Positions 1 through 6,542 are shown, counted from the first letter of the stretch. The stretch: 6,903 nt of DNA from an uncultured Lachnospiraceae bacterium (GCA_910585395.1 CAJUCK010000009.1:6499-13401); one strand, 5' to 3'. Notes: generated by a model not told the origin, from the letters alone. Numbers and translations are program-made.

Positions 1-828
1 TTGGCAGGAGTTCTGACAGAGAATATTCTGCAGAATGCCAGAGTGGTAGATTTAAGTGCAGATTATCGTTTGAAAGACGTAACTATTTATGAAAAGTGGT
101 ATAAAATTGAACATAAAAGTCCTCAGTTTCTGAAGGAAGCCGTCTACGGTCTGTGTGAAGTGAATCGTGAGAAGGTGAAACAGGCAAGACTGGTGGCGAA
201 TCCAGGATGTTATACTACATGTTCTATATTGACAGCATATCCCTTGATAAAAGAAGGGCTGATTGATACAGAGACTTTAATTGTGGATGCCAAGTCAGGC
301 ACTTCTGGCGCAGGAAGAGGGGCGAAACTTCCCAATTTGTTCTGCGAAGTCAACGAAAATATGAAAGCATACGGCGTGGCAGTCCACAGGCATACGCCAG
401 AGATTGAAGAGCAGCTGGGCTATGCGGCAGGAAAAGAGATGACCATCAGCTTTACCCCGCATCTGGTGCCGATGAACCGTGGAATCTTAGCCACAGAATA
501 TGCTTCACTTAAGAAAAAGCGGCAGCCAGACGGAAGTTTTTCCTTACCTTCTTATGAAGAGATAAAAGCAGTTTATGACAAATATTATGACAAAGAATAT
601 TTTGTACGGGTACTGGACCAGGGCGTATATCCAGAAACTAAATGGGTAGAAGGCAGTAATTATGTAGACATTGGATTTCAGATTGATGAACGCACAGGAA
701 GAATTATCATGATGGGAGCCATAGACAATCTGGTGAAAGGGGCTGCAGGACAGGCGGTACAGAATATGAATCTGATGTTTGGAATGGAAGAGACAGAGGG
801 ATTGAAGCTTGTGCCTGTGTTCCCATAA
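1..828 (+). CDS. argC: N-acetyl-gamma-glutamyl-phosphate reductase, 5' truncated by window edge
   Basis: Cytoplasmic NADPH-dependent reductase that converts N-acetylglutamyl-5-phosphate to N-acetylglutamate semialdehyde, the third step from glutamate towards ornithine. The visible 275 codons carry family landmarks: VVDLSADYRL near residues 15-24, the active-site cysteine in NPGCYTT (C70 of this fragment), SGTSGAGRGAK around 99-109, the catalytic-histidine segment VHRHTPEI (128-135), PHLVPMNRG (153-161), and the C-terminal DNLVKGAAGQA helix. Full-length enzymes are about 345 residues, so roughly 70 N-terminal residues, including the Rossmann GxxGxxG loop, lie before the window. The TTG at position 1 is an internal leucine codon, not a start. 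The gene leads the visible arg operon, and a 39-nt spacer separates it from the GNAT gene. Identity is secure from motifs alone. Confidence 0.96.
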   Translation: MAGVLTENILQNARVVDLSADYRLKDVTIYEKWYKIEHKSPQFLKEAVYGLCEVNREKVKQARLVANPGCYTTCSILTAYPLIKEGLIDTETLIVDAKSGTSGAGRGAKLPNLFCEVNENMKAYGVAVHRHTPEIEEQLGYAAGKEMTISFTPHLVPMNRGILATEYASLKKKRQPDGSFSLPSYEEIKAVYDKYYDKEYFVRVLDQGVYPETKWVEGSNYVDIGFQIDERTGRIIMMGAIDNLVKGAAGQAVQNMNLMFGMEETEGLKLVPVFP

Positions 829-867
829 AGGGCTTTGGCATAGAAGAAAAACAAAGGAAAACACACG

Positions 868-1344
868 ATGGAAATAGAAAAAAATAAGTATATTATTCCG
901 ATAGAAGTGCGGGCAATGACAGAAGAGGACTATGATCAGGTGTACTGCTTGTGGAAAGGCATCAGAGGCTTTGGCATTCGGAGCATGGATGATTCCAGAG
1001 AAGGAGTGAGCCGGTTTCTGCGCAGAAACCCTGATACAAGCATAGTGGCGGAGGCAGAAGGGGAGATTGTCGGCGCTGTCCTTTGTGGGCATGATGGCAG
1101 AAGAGGATGTTTCTACCATGTGTGCGTCCGGGAAGATTACAGACAGCGGGGGATTGGAAAAGCGATGGCTGTTTCAGCAATGCGTGCCCTGCAGAAAGAA
1201 CAGATCAATAAAGTATGCCTTATTGCGTTTAAGAAAAATGAGGTTGGCAATTCTTTCTGGAAGAGTGTGGGATGGACGTTTCGGGATGACCTGAATTACT
1301 ATGATTTTGTGCTGAACGATGACAATATTACAACATTTCAATAG
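868..1344 (+). CDS. GNAT family N-acetyltransferase within the arginine operon (YpeA-like)
   Basis: A 158-residue single-domain GNAT acetyltransferase that would use acetyl-CoA; its substrate is not shown by the sequence. The acetyl-CoA loop is visible as R92-x-x-G95-x-G97 within YRQRGIGKAM. It is preceded by a strand with GHDGRRG (74-80) and CFYHVCV (81-87), a layout resembling E. coli YpeA. The C-terminal NSFWKSVGW (128-136) is the usual GNAT alpha4-beta7 region. The start ATG has AAAGGAA at 853-859 upstream. The gene sits between argC and argJ, 14 nt before argJ, so it is translated from the arg mRNA. Placement suggests a role in N-acetylglutamate supply (a short NAGS) or in acetylation of a related metabolite. 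That is inference: it lacks the amino-acid-kinase domain of classical ArgA, and ArgJ may already supply acetylglutamate. GNAT fold is near certain, substrate unknown. Confidence 0.9.
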   Translation: MEIEKNKYIIPIEVRAMTEEDYDQVYCLWKGIRGFGIRSMDDSREGVSRFLRRNPDTSIVAEAEGEIVGAVLCGHDGRRGCFYHVCVREDYRQRGIGKAMAVSAMRALQKEQINKVCLIAFKKNEVGNSFWKSVGWTFRDDLNYYDFVLNDDNITTFQ

Positions 1345-1358
1345 CGGAGAGGAAAAGT

Positions 1359-2564
1359 ATGAAGATAATTACAGGCGGAGTTACCGCAGCAAAAGGATTT
1401 CAGGCGGCTGTTGCAGCAGCAGGCATAAAATATAAAGACAGAACAGATATGGCGATGATAGTCAGTAAAGTCCCGGCAGTTACAGCAGGGACCTTTACCA
1501 GAAATGTGGTGAAGGCAGCGCCAGTAGTTTGGGACCAGCAGATGGTAGCACAGAAAGAGTGTGCTCAGGCAGTGGTGGTCAATGCAGGAATCGCCAATGC
1601 ATGTACTGGTTCTGAAGGGATGGGCTACTGCAAAAAGACAGCAGAGAAAGTGGAACAGGTCATGGGAATTTCAGCCGATCAGGTACTGGTGGCGTCTACT
1701 GGAGTTATTGGAATGCAGCTTCCCATGGAGAAATTAGCGTCTGGTATTGAACATATGGTTCCCAAACTCAGCAGCGCCATAGAGAGCGGACATGAGGCGG
1801 CATGTGCTATTATGACGACAGATACCAAATCAAAAGAAGTGGAGGGAAAAACAGTGACTCTTGGAGGCATGTGCAAAGGTTCTGGTATGATTCACCCCAA
1901 TATGTGTACGATGCTGGGGTTTGTGACTACAGATCTTGCCATTTCAAAAGAACTGCTGACAGAGGCTCTTAAAGAGGATGTAAAAGATACCTATAATATG
2001 GTTTCTGTGGATGGAGATACTTCGACAAATGATACCGTGCTGCTGCTGGCAAACGGCATGGCGGGAAATACACAGATTACCCAGAAGGACGAAAACTATC
2101 AGAAGTTTGTGGAAGCTTTGAATTATGTGAATACAGCTCTTGCAAAAAAGATGGCAGGAGATGGCGAAGGAGCTACAGCATTGTTTGAGGCAAAAGTGGT
2201 TCATGCTTGTACCAAAGAAGACGCCAGGGTTCTGGCGAAGTCAGTAATTTGCTCTTCTTTGACCAAAGCAGCGATTTTTGGGCATGATGCCAATTGGGGA
2301 AGAATTTTATGTGCACTGGGATATTCTGGCGCAGTATTCGATCCAGAGAAAATTGAACTGTTTTTCCAGAGTAAGTCAGGGAAAATTCAAATTTATAAAG
2401 ACGGAACAGCAGCAGATTACAGTGAAGAGGAAGCCACTAAGATTTTGTCAGAAGAGGAAGTGACCGTGCTGGTTGATATGAAGAAAGGGGAAGAAGAGGC
2501 AACGGCGTGGGGATGTGACCTGACCTATGATTATGTGAAAATTAATGCCGATTATCGGTCTTAA
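1359..2564 (+). CDS. argJ: Glutamate N-acetyltransferase / ornithine acetyltransferase
   Basis: Transfers the acetyl group of N-acetylornithine to glutamate, releasing ornithine and regenerating N-acetylglutamate. Bifunctional members also use acetyl-CoA. The 401-residue length is typical. ArgJ is an Ntn-like enzyme that cleaves itself before a threonine, which becomes the N-terminal nucleophile of the beta chain. That threonine is T184 in KGSGMIHPNMCTML (173-186). Other landmarks are AGTFTRN (43-49), NAGIANACTG (75-84), the likely oxyanion-hole pair T114-G115 in ASTGVIG, GHDANWGR in the beta chain, and the characteristic C-terminal NADYRS. The residue before the cleaved bond is Cys183 where alanine is common. 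GGAGAGG at 1346-1352 gives a well-placed ribosome binding site. Whether the enzyme is mono- or bifunctional cannot be read with certainty from sequence. Confidence 0.97.
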   Translation: MKIITGGVTAAKGFQAAVAAAGIKYKDRTDMAMIVSKVPAVTAGTFTRNVVKAAPVVWDQQMVAQKECAQAVVVNAGIANACTGSEGMGYCKKTAEKVEQVMGISADQVLVASTGVIGMQLPMEKLASGIEHMVPKLSSAIESGHEAACAIMTTDTKSKEVEGKTVTLGGMCKGSGMIHPNMCTMLGFVTTDLAISKELLTEALKEDVKDTYNMVSVDGDTSTNDTVLLLANGMAGNTQITQKDENYQKFVEALNYVNTALAKKMAGDGEGATALFEAKVVHACTKEDARVLAKSVICSSLTKAAIFGHDANWGRILCALGYSGAVFDPEKIELFFQSKSGKIQIYKDGTAADYSEEEATKILSEEEVTVLVDMKKGEEEATAWGCDLTYDYVKINADYRS

Positions 2565-2592
2565 GAGTATTTCGTAATAGATAAAAGGGAAA

Positions 2593-2596
2593 GAGG
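2593..2596 (+). promoter_or_regulatory. Ribosome binding site that decides the argB start
   Basis: GAGG lies in a purine-rich tract (2583-2601). It is 8 nt before the ATG at 2605 and 5 nt before the in-frame GTG at 2602. The spacing favours the ATG, so argB probably begins Met-Glu-Glu. The two choices differ by only one residue. Confidence 0.6.
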
Positions 2597-2604
2597 AAAA
2601 AGTG

Positions 2605-3519
2605 ATGGAAGAAAGAGAAATGCAGAAAATTTTACAGAAAGCAGAGGTATTGATCGAGGCGCTGCCCTATATTCAGCGTTTTAACCGTAAAATTATCGTG
2701 GTAAAGTATGGTGGAAGCGCTATGGTAGACGATGAGTTAAAGAAAAATGTAATTGAAGATGTGACATTGTTAAAACTGGTAGGATTTAAGCCCATTATTG
2801 TCCATGGCGGCGGCAAAGAAATCAGCAAATGGGTTGAAAAGGTGGGCATGGAGCCAGAATTTGTCCATGGTCTGCGTAAAACGGATGCTCCCACCATGGA
2901 GCTGGCGGAGATGGTCTTGGGTAAAGTAAATAAATCTCTGGTGCAGTTAGTTCAGGAACTGGGGGTCAATGCCATTGGAATCAGTGGAAAAGACGGTGGC
3001 CTTCTGAAAGTGGAGAAAAAATATTCTCAGGGTCAGGATATCGGCTATGTGGGAGAAATTAAAGAAGTAAACGCTAAGGTGCTGTATGATCTTTTGGAAA
3101 AAGATTTCCTGCCCATTGTATGCCCAGTGGGGCTGGACGATTCTTTTGAGACATACAATATCAATGCAGATGATGCGGCATGTGCCATTGCGAGAGCCGT
3201 CAATGCAGAGAAGCTTGCTTTTCTGACAGATGTGAAGGGAGTATATAAAGATCCAGAGGATAAAGCGTCTTTGATTTCAGAGCTGTCAGTTTCTGAGGCA
3301 CAGGGGCTGATAGAAAATGGAAATATCGGTGGAGGCATGCTGCCGAAACTGAATAATTGTATCGAAGCTATAGAAGATGGTGTGTCTCGGGTGCATATTC
3401 TGGATGGACGCATTCCTCACTGTCTTCTTCTGGAAATTTTCACCAATAAAGGGATTGGAACAGCGATTCTGGGAGATGGTGAAGAGCGGTTTTTTTCAGC
3501 CGCAGAAAGGGAATCATAA
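2605..3519 (+). CDS. argB: Acetylglutamate kinase
   Basis: Amino-acid-kinase family enzyme that phosphorylates the gamma-carboxyl of N-acetylglutamate with ATP. In many organisms it is the arginine-controlled step. From the ATG at 2605 it is 304 residues, the usual length. Visible motifs are KYGGSAM (34-40), the glycine-rich HGGGK (67-71), GLRKTD with R91 for substrate binding, GISGKDGG (125-132), NINADDAA (185-192), TDVKGVY (208-214) and GGGMLPK (242-248). An amphipathic N-terminal segment (about 6-26) precedes the first core strand. Such an N-helix is found in hexameric, arginine-inhibited kinases, so feedback inhibition is likely but inferred. A GTG lies directly before this ATG, in frame, at 2602. 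ATG is preferred because GAGG at 2593-2596 sits 8 nt from it and only 5 nt from the GTG. The argD ribosome binding site lies inside its 3' end. Confidence 0.97.
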   Translation: MEEREMQKILQKAEVLIEALPYIQRFNRKIIVVKYGGSAMVDDELKKNVIEDVTLLKLVGFKPIIVHGGGKEISKWVEKVGMEPEFVHGLRKTDAPTMELAEMVLGKVNKSLVQLVQELGVNAIGISGKDGGLLKVEKKYSQGQDIGYVGEIKEVNAKVLYDLLEKDFLPIVCPVGLDDSFETYNINADDAACAIARAVNAEKLAFLTDVKGVYKDPEDKASLISELSVSEAQGLIENGNIGGGMLPKLNNCIEAIEDGVSRVHILDGRIPHCLLLEIFTNKGIGTAILGDGEERFFSAAERES

Positions 3520-3521
3520 AG

Positions 3522-4715
3522 ATGGAAACCAATATTTTAATGGAACAGGATAAGAGCAGTATATTGCATACATATAATCGTTTTCCAGTGGCGCTTGATC
3601 ACGGCGAAGGCGTTTACCTTTACGACACAGAGGGAAAAAAATACTTGGATTTTGCAGCAGGGATTGCTGTACAGGCACTGGGATATGCAGATCAGGAATA
3701 CAATCAGGCGTTAAAGGACCAGATTGATAAATTGCTGCATACGTCTAATCTGTATTACAATCAGCCCACGATAGAGGCGGCAAAGAAGCTCTGTGCAGCA
3801 GCAGAATTAGACCGTGTTTTCTTTACAAACAGCGGGACAGAGGCGATTGAAGGCGCCATCAAAACAGCAAAGAAGTATGCTTATGAAAAAGACGGATCTA
3901 CAGACCATGAGCTGATTGCAATGAATCATTCCTTTCACGGCAGAAGCCTGGGAGCCCTCGCAGTGACTGGGAATGCTCATTACCGGGAACCGTTTGAACC
4001 GCTGCCAGGAATTGTAAAATTCGCAGATTATAATGATCTCAATAGTGTAAAGAAACTGGTAAATGACAAAACATGCGCTATTCTCTTAGAGACGATTCAG
4101 GGAGAGGGAGGCATTTATCCGGCAGAACAAGAGTTTTTAGAAGGAATCCGCCAGATTTGTGACGAAAAGCATATTCTTCTGATTCTGGACGAAATTCAGT
4201 GCGGTATGGGAAGATGCGGAACCATGTTTGCATGGCAGGAATATGGCGTGAAGCCAGATATTATGACTTGTGCCAAGGCACTGGGATGCGGGGTTCCAGT
4301 GGGAGCTTTCGTGATGACGGAAGCAGTGGCAGACGCGTCTTTAAAACCAGGAGACCATGGCACCACTTATGGTGGAAATCCCTTTGTTGGAGCAGCAGTG
4401 AGTAAGGTTCTTGATATTTTTTCTGAAAGAAAGATTACAGAACATGTAAAAGAAACAGGCGCCTATCTGGAACAGGAACTGGAACGGCTAAAGTCCCAGT
4501 ATCCGTTTGCAGCTGCCAGGAGAGGCAGGGGGCTGATGCAGGGACTCGAACTTAGAGTTCCAGTTAAAGAGGTGAGCAGCAGAGCTCTCAAACAAGGACT
4601 TCTTGTGATTACTGCTGGAGATAATGTGCTTCGCTTTGTGCCGCCCCTGGTGATTGAAAGAAAGCATGTAGATGAGATGATTCAAAAACTGAAAATAGTG
4701 CTGGATAGTTTTTAG
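3522..4715 (+). CDS. argD: Acetylornithine aminotransferase
   Basis: Class III PLP aminotransferase that converts N-acetylglutamate semialdehyde plus glutamate to N-acetylornithine and 2-oxoglutarate. The 397-residue protein shows LDFAAGIAV (42-50), HTSNLYYNQP (73-82) typical of ArgD, the phosphate-binding SGTEAIE (104-110), and SFHGRSLGAL (137-146). It also has ETIQGEGG (190-197), the cofactor-ring aspartate D223 in LDEIQCGMGR, the Schiff-base lysine K252 in CAKALGCGVP, and HGTTYGGNP (279-287). Related class III enzymes (succinylornithine, ornithine or GABA aminotransferases) share these motifs; position directly after argB decides the assignment. Its ATG is 2 nt after the argB stop, and its ribosome binding site AAAGGGA (3506-3512) lies within argB, so translation is probably coupled. 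No argF follows in the window. The next 63 nt lead to a decayed gene, so the arg operon may end here. Confidence 0.96.
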   Translation: METNILMEQDKSSILHTYNRFPVALDHGEGVYLYDTEGKKYLDFAAGIAVQALGYADQEYNQALKDQIDKLLHTSNLYYNQPTIEAAKKLCAAAELDRVFFTNSGTEAIEGAIKTAKKYAYEKDGSTDHELIAMNHSFHGRSLGALAVTGNAHYREPFEPLPGIVKFADYNDLNSVKKLVNDKTCAILLETIQGEGGIYPAEQEFLEGIRQICDEKHILLILDEIQCGMGRCGTMFAWQEYGVKPDIMTCAKALGCGVPVGAFVMTEAVADASLKPGDHGTTYGGNPFVGAAVSKVLDIFSERKITEHVKETGAYLEQELERLKSQYPFAAARRGRGLMQGLELRVPVKEVSSRALKQGLLVITAGDNVLRFVPPLVIERKHVDEMIQKLKIVLDSF

Positions 4716-4766
4716 ACGATACATAAAAATTCCAACATTGGATATCCTATGAAAAAGAACGTATTT

Positions 4767-4772
4767 AGGAGG
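4767..4772 (+). promoter_or_regulatory. Perfect Shine-Dalgarno of the decayed ydcZ-like gene
   Basis: AGGAGG sits 6 nt before the ATG at 4779 and is the strongest ribosome binding site in the window. Its intactness next to a broken reading frame suggests the damage to the gene is recent. Confidence 0.75.
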
Positions 4773-4778
4773 AATCTA

Positions 4779-5115
4779 ATGATTGGAATTTTTATTGCAC
4801 TTTTATCAGGTGCTCTGATGAGTGTCCAGGCTGTTTGCTGATAGAGGCAGCTTTATGGCGCTTTGGCAGGTACAGCCCAAATACATGCTGCTGGGCGGTG
4901 TAATTGGGGCGTTTATCACTTATACAGTAATCAAGGCTATGGCGTCACTGGGACCAGCGCAGGCTGTGATGCTGATTGTAGTATCTCAGCTGCTGATTGC
5001 CTATATGATTGAAATTTTTGGAATTTTCGGCGTGGACAAGCAGCCTTTTGAGTGGCGCAGAGTACTGGGAATGGCAATCTGCATCGGCGGCATTATTCTG
5101 TTTAAGTGGGAGTAG
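4779..5115 (+). pseudogene. YdcZ/DUF606-type DMT-family membrane protein gene, internally deleted and frameshifted
   Basis: Members of this small inner-membrane family are usually about 140-150 residues. Here the frame starting at ATG 4779, behind a perfect AGGAGG, encodes a typical family N-terminus (MIGIFIALLSGALMSVQ) and then meets TGA at 4839-4841 followed by TAG. The rest of the family sequence resumes in another frame (4822-5115): LFADRGSFMALW, QPKYMLLGGVIGAFITYTVI, LGPAQAVMLIVVSQLLIAYMIE, FGVDKQPFEWRR and a last hydrophobic helix ending FKWE. That frame is closed upstream by TGA at 4819-4821, so it has no own N-terminus. About 35-40 codons, covering the end of helix 1 and helix 2, appear lost at a junction near 4827-4835. 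A shortened 86-residue product could start at ATG 4855. Function of the intact family is poorly defined (putative small transporter). Family call is firm; deletion size is estimated from remembered family length. Confidence 0.8.
4843..4847 (+). promoter_or_regulatory. Possible internal ribosome binding site for a truncated YdcZ-like product
   Basis: AGAGG lies 7 nt before an in-frame ATG at 4855 and just after the TGA/TAG pair that ends the upstream fragment. Ribosomes terminating there could restart and make an 86-residue protein with three predicted membrane helices. This may be chance, because purine-rich stretches are common in this genome. Confidence 0.3.
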
Positions 5116-5145
5116 AAAAATTTGTGAGAACTTTTAGAAATAGTC

Positions 5146-5174
5146 TTGTAATAAATAAGGAATTTCGTTACAAT
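5146..5174 (+). promoter_or_regulatory. Sigma-A-type promoter for comEA and the two-component genes
   Basis: A -35 like TTGTAA (5146-5151, 4 of 6 consensus) and a -10 like TACAAT (5169-5174, 5 of 6) are separated by exactly 17 nt in AT-rich intergenic DNA. The predicted start near 5181 would leave a leader of about 54 nt before the ATG at 5235. This is the best promoter in the only sizeable gap of the window and would separate this unit from the arg operon. Confidence 0.65.
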
Positions 5175-5220
5175 AGAATGGATTCGTGAATAAGGCTTTT
5201 CTCATCTTAAAGATTACAGA

Positions 5221-5227
5221 AAGGTGG
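5221..5227 (+). promoter_or_regulatory. Ribosome binding site of the ComEA-like gene
   Basis: AAGGTGG matches the AAGGAGG consensus at 6 of 7 positions and sits 7 nt before the ATG at 5235. This supports that start, which also gives a complete lipoprotein signal peptide. Confidence 0.65.
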
Positions 5228-5234
5228 GAAAGGT

Positions 5235-5843
5235 ATGAAAAAAATAAGAAATATCATATCCATTCTGATGCTTATGGTTCTGGTGTCAGCCTGTGGGCGG
5301 CAATCCAAAGATGCAGAGGGAATCCTTCTGTCCAGTCAAAAGGAAGATACAGAGAATGAAAAGCAAAGTGAGGACATAGAGCAGGAGCATACGGAGGCAG
5401 GAACAGAAGGTGAGAGTCTGATTTATGTTCAGGTATCCGGCGCTGTAAAATGTCCAGGTGTTTACGGGCTGGCCGAGGGCAGCCGGGTATTTCATGCCCT
5501 GGAACTTGCCGGAGGTGTCACCAAGGGTGCAGACCCAACAAGCCTGAATCAGGCAGAGCGCGTGACAGACGGTCAGATGATCCAGGTACTGACCGCAGAG
5601 GAAGCAGCCCAGAGAGAAGAATCAGGTAAGGCGCAGCCAGAGGATGACGGAAAAGTAAACCTGAACACTGCAGACAAAGAAGAACTGATGACATTGACAG
5701 GAATCGGGGATGCGAAGGCTCAGAGCATTCTTGACTGGCGTATGGAGCACGGAGGCTTTGCACAGATTGAGGATTTGATGAAAATAGAAGGAATCAAGGA
5801 AGGCGTATTTTCCAAAATAAGGGACAGCGTCAAGGTTCGATGA
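5235..5843 (+). CDS. ComEA-like DNA-binding lipoprotein (SLBB + helix-hairpin-helix)
   Basis: A 202-residue exported protein of the ComEA family, whose members bind incoming DNA at the outer face of the membrane during natural transformation. A lysine-start signal and hydrophobic stretch (6-19) end in the lipobox VSAC with lipidated C20, so it should be a membrane-anchored lipoprotein. Residues 21-61 are an acidic, Glu-rich linker. An SLBB domain follows (about 62-122: YVQVSGAVKCPGVY, LELAGGV). After a second polar linker comes a ComEA-type (HhH)2 domain (141-202): VNLNTADKEEL, the hairpin GIGDAKAQ (156-163), then LMKIEGI and the second helix pair. Length and order match Firmicutes ComEA, though many of those use an uncleaved N-terminal membrane helix instead of a lipobox. 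No comEB or comEC follows. The stop codon overlaps the ribosome binding site of the response regulator gene, implying co-expression. Confidence 0.88.
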   Translation: MKKIRNIISILMLMVLVSACGRQSKDAEGILLSSQKEDTENEKQSEDIEQEHTEAGTEGESLIYVQVSGAVKCPGVYGLAEGSRVFHALELAGGVTKGADPTSLNQAERVTDGQMIQVLTAEEAAQREESGKAQPEDDGKVNLNTADKEELMTLTGIGDAKAQSILDWRMEHGGFAQIEDLMKIEGIKEGVFSKIRDSVKVR

Positions 5844-5848
5844 GGTGA
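5842..5848 (+). promoter_or_regulatory. Ribosome binding site of the response regulator, overlapping the comEA stop
   Basis: GAGGTGA overlaps the TGA stop of the ComEA-like gene (5841-5843). Two ATG codons in tandem follow at 5850 and 5853. The GAGG core is 4 nt from the first and 7 nt from the second, so the second is the better start. The overlap indicates translational coupling of the two genes. Confidence 0.65.
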
Positions 5849-5852
5849 AATG

Positions 5853-6542
5853 ATGGCAAAAAAGGTTCTTGTGGTCGATGATGAGAAATTAATAGTAAAA
5901 GGAATCCGTTTCAGTCTGGAGCAGGACGGCATGGAGGTAGACTGTGCATATGACGGTGAAGAGGCTTTGAGGCTTGCGACAGAAAACACTTATGATATGA
6001 TTCTGCTTGATATTATGCTGCCCAAAATGGACGGCTTTGAGGTGTGCCAGCAGATTCGGGAGTTTTCTATGGTGCCTGTTGTCATGCTGACTGCGAAAGG
6101 TGACGATATGGATAAGATTCTCGGGCTGGAATATGGAGCTGACGACTATATAACGAAGCCGTTTAATATTCTCGAAGTTAAGGCGCGGATTAAGGCAATT
6201 ATGCGCAGAACTTCTCCGATTCAGCGAAAAGGAGAGGAAACCAGGGTTGTGGAAAACGGTGATATGAGTCTGGACTGTGAGAGCCGCCGTCTTTTTATTC
6301 TTGGCAAAGAGATCAATGTTACAGCAAGAGAATTTGATCTGCTGGCGCTTTTAGTGCTGAATCCCAATAAGGTATACAGCAGGGAAAAACTTTTGAATCT
6401 GGTATGGGGCAGTGACTATCCTGGCGATGTGCGTACCGTGGATGTGCATGTGCGCCGTCTTCGTGAGAAGATTGAGGCAAATCCCAGCGAGCCCAAATAT
6501 GTACAGACGAAATGGGGCGTAGGCTATTACTATCAAGGTTAA
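5853..6542 (+). CDS. OmpR/PhoB-family response regulator
   Basis: Cytoplasmic two-component response regulator, 229 residues from the ATG at 5853 (230 if the adjacent ATG at 5850 is used). The receiver domain (about 3-118) has the acidic pair D9-D10, phospho-acceptor D53 in LLDIMLPKMDG, switch threonine T80 in VVMLTAK, and K102 in ITKPF, so all catalytic residues are present. A winged-helix DNA-binding domain follows (about 130-227), with the VTAREFDLLALL segment, SREKLLNLVWG, and the recognition helix RTVDVHVRRLREKIE; it ends in the usual GVGYYYQG. The receiver is similar in style to WalR/YycF and PhoP-type clostridial regulators, but no walH/walI neighbours are visible to support that name. 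It is coupled upstream to the ComEA-like gene and followed 15 nt later by its presumed kinase. Targets are unknown. Confidence 0.95.
   Translation: MAKKVLVVDDEKLIVKGIRFSLEQDGMEVDCAYDGEEALRLATENTYDMILLDIMLPKMDGFEVCQQIREFSMVPVVMLTAKGDDMDKILGLEYGADDYITKPFNILEVKARIKAIMRRTSPIQRKGEETRVVENGDMSLDCESRRLFILGKEINVTAREFDLLALLVLNPNKVYSREKLLNLVWGSDYPGDVRTVDVHVRRLREKIEANPSEPKYVQTKWGVGYYYQG

Noticed and set aside
1..3. TTG at the first base as a possible argC start codon
   Set aside because: The sequence from here matches the middle of the NAD(P)-binding domain. The N-terminal third of that domain is missing because the window begins inside the gene.
544..1119. 191-codon open frame on the minus strand across the end of argC and the start of the GNAT gene
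   Set aside because: It lies antisense to two secure genes and spans the gap between them. Its product is an unstructured mix rich in His, Phe and Ile with no recognisable family motif, and no convincing ribosome binding site or promoter was noted.
3045..3413. 122-codon open frame on the minus strand inside argB
   Set aside because: It is wholly antisense to a conserved enzyme gene, with a Ser/Pro-rich product typical of antisense shadows.
4199..4405. 68-codon plus-strand open frame within argD
   Set aside because: It is an alternative frame fully inside argD, which has all its catalytic motifs in the correct frame.
4731..4747. Inverted repeat TCCAA-CA-TTGGA and adjacent GGATATCC palindrome after argD, considered as a terminator
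   Set aside because: The stem is 5 bp with a 2-nt loop, AT-rich, and has no following T run, so it is too weak for an intrinsic terminator.
5120..5151. Alternative -35 element TTGTGA upstream of the chosen promoter
   Set aside because: No acceptable -10 hexamer occurs at 16-18 nt; TTGTAA with TACAAT at exactly 17 nt is clearly better.
5210..5220. Near-palindrome ATCTT-A-AAGAT in the comEA leader, considered as an operator or hairpin
   Set aside because: At 5 bp with a 1-nt centre in AT-rich DNA, it is expected by chance and resembles no known operator.
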